Assembly (NCBI GenBank): GCA_016866235.1
Contig: VGMW01000002.1
Location: 372,001-436,000, forward strand
Direction of reading: 5' to 3'
From: Bacteroidota bacterium
GTDB taxonomy: Bacteria; Bacteroidota; Bacteroidia; Cytophagales; Cyclobacteriaceae
DNA length: 64,000 nucleotides
The notes beneath the pieces were generated by a model that made no database searches, was not told the DNA's origin, and was given only the letters and a program-made list of their open reading frames with translations. The translations under genes were made by a program, and so were the position numbers. Shown here piece by piece: positions 63,939-64,000 of this stretch (within the stretch, counting starts at the first letter, position 1; the number at the start of each line of letters is the position of its first letter).

Positions 63939-64000
63939 TTTATTTTTTGTTTCTCAATTATTTTTCAAGGGTAACAAATAAATCTAAGGCTTCGTCTGCG

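Overview
The window looks like chromosomal DNA of a Bacteroidota bacterium. The evidence is repeated Bacteroidota-type promoters (TAnnTTTG, in the best cases with TTTG/TTG 18-19 bases upstream), A-rich leaders with few Shine-Dalgarno sites, small Bacteroidota-restricted genes (DUF4295, DUF4834, DUF6048/DUF6452), an Oar-type TonB receptor, NqrF, and the set of housekeeping neighbours. Cytophagales is my best guess at order level; that is inference, not something the sequence proves.

Layout. 1-4.9 kb: a truncated subtilisin, an XRE regulator, then rpmB-rpmG-DUF4295-ftsY and two small envelope genes on the other strand. 4.9-7.3 kb: a diheme cytochrome c lipoprotein coupled to a beta-helix lipoprotein. 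7.3-14.1 kb: DUF4834, a 36-residue membrane peptide, dapF, secA, a SPOR protein, an M20 amidohydrolase and def; rlmN is convergent. 15.3-18.9 kb: a class A beta-lactamase-like hydrolase, a DUF1611 protein and a dipeptide epimerase, a plausible D-glutamate or murein-peptide salvage set. 18.9-20.8 kb: a FecCD/FecE-type importer without its binding protein. 21.0-35.4 kb: a nearly uninterrupted ribosomal superoperon from rplC to rplQ including secY, map, infA and rpoA, with an internal promoter before rpsH and a strong terminator after rplQ. 35.5-42.6 kb: carA, eno, a TlpA-like protein, nqrF, a degenerate arginase-fold protein and a DODA-type dioxygenase. 42.9-48.2 kb: an Oar-like TonB receptor, folB, a DivIVA-domain protein and a WD40 protein. 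48.3-54.9 kb: a phosphopantetheinyl transferase, a redoxin, lptD, a murein amidase, an MlaD-type protein and a SirB1-like protein (an envelope-biogenesis block). 56.3-64 kb: L-serine dehydratase, a small lipoprotein, a LytS-type histidine kinase with a disturbed 5' end, an AsmA-like protein and an S9 peptidase.

The most unusual stretch is 54,998-56,281. Read on the minus strand, a well-matched promoter leads into four 80-bp tandem copies of the 5' two-thirds of a tRNA. These are followed by one intact tRNA-Val(UAC), a terminator, and then a 373-bp tandem unit in which an 87-residue GIY-YIG nuclease gene ends inside the D-loop of a tRNA 3' remnant. The nuclease is present twice with identical protein sequence, plus a third truncated copy. 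All remnants share a nearly palindromic anticodon arm, and the differences among them concentrate at the anticodon. This looks like a small selfish or recombinogenic element living on a tRNA gene. I could not run any search, so its novelty is open.

A second regulatory observation is that three ribosomal-protein promoters (rpmB, rplC, rpsH) share a leader hairpin of the form CCyTTTT...AAAArGG beginning 4-5 bases after the -7 box.
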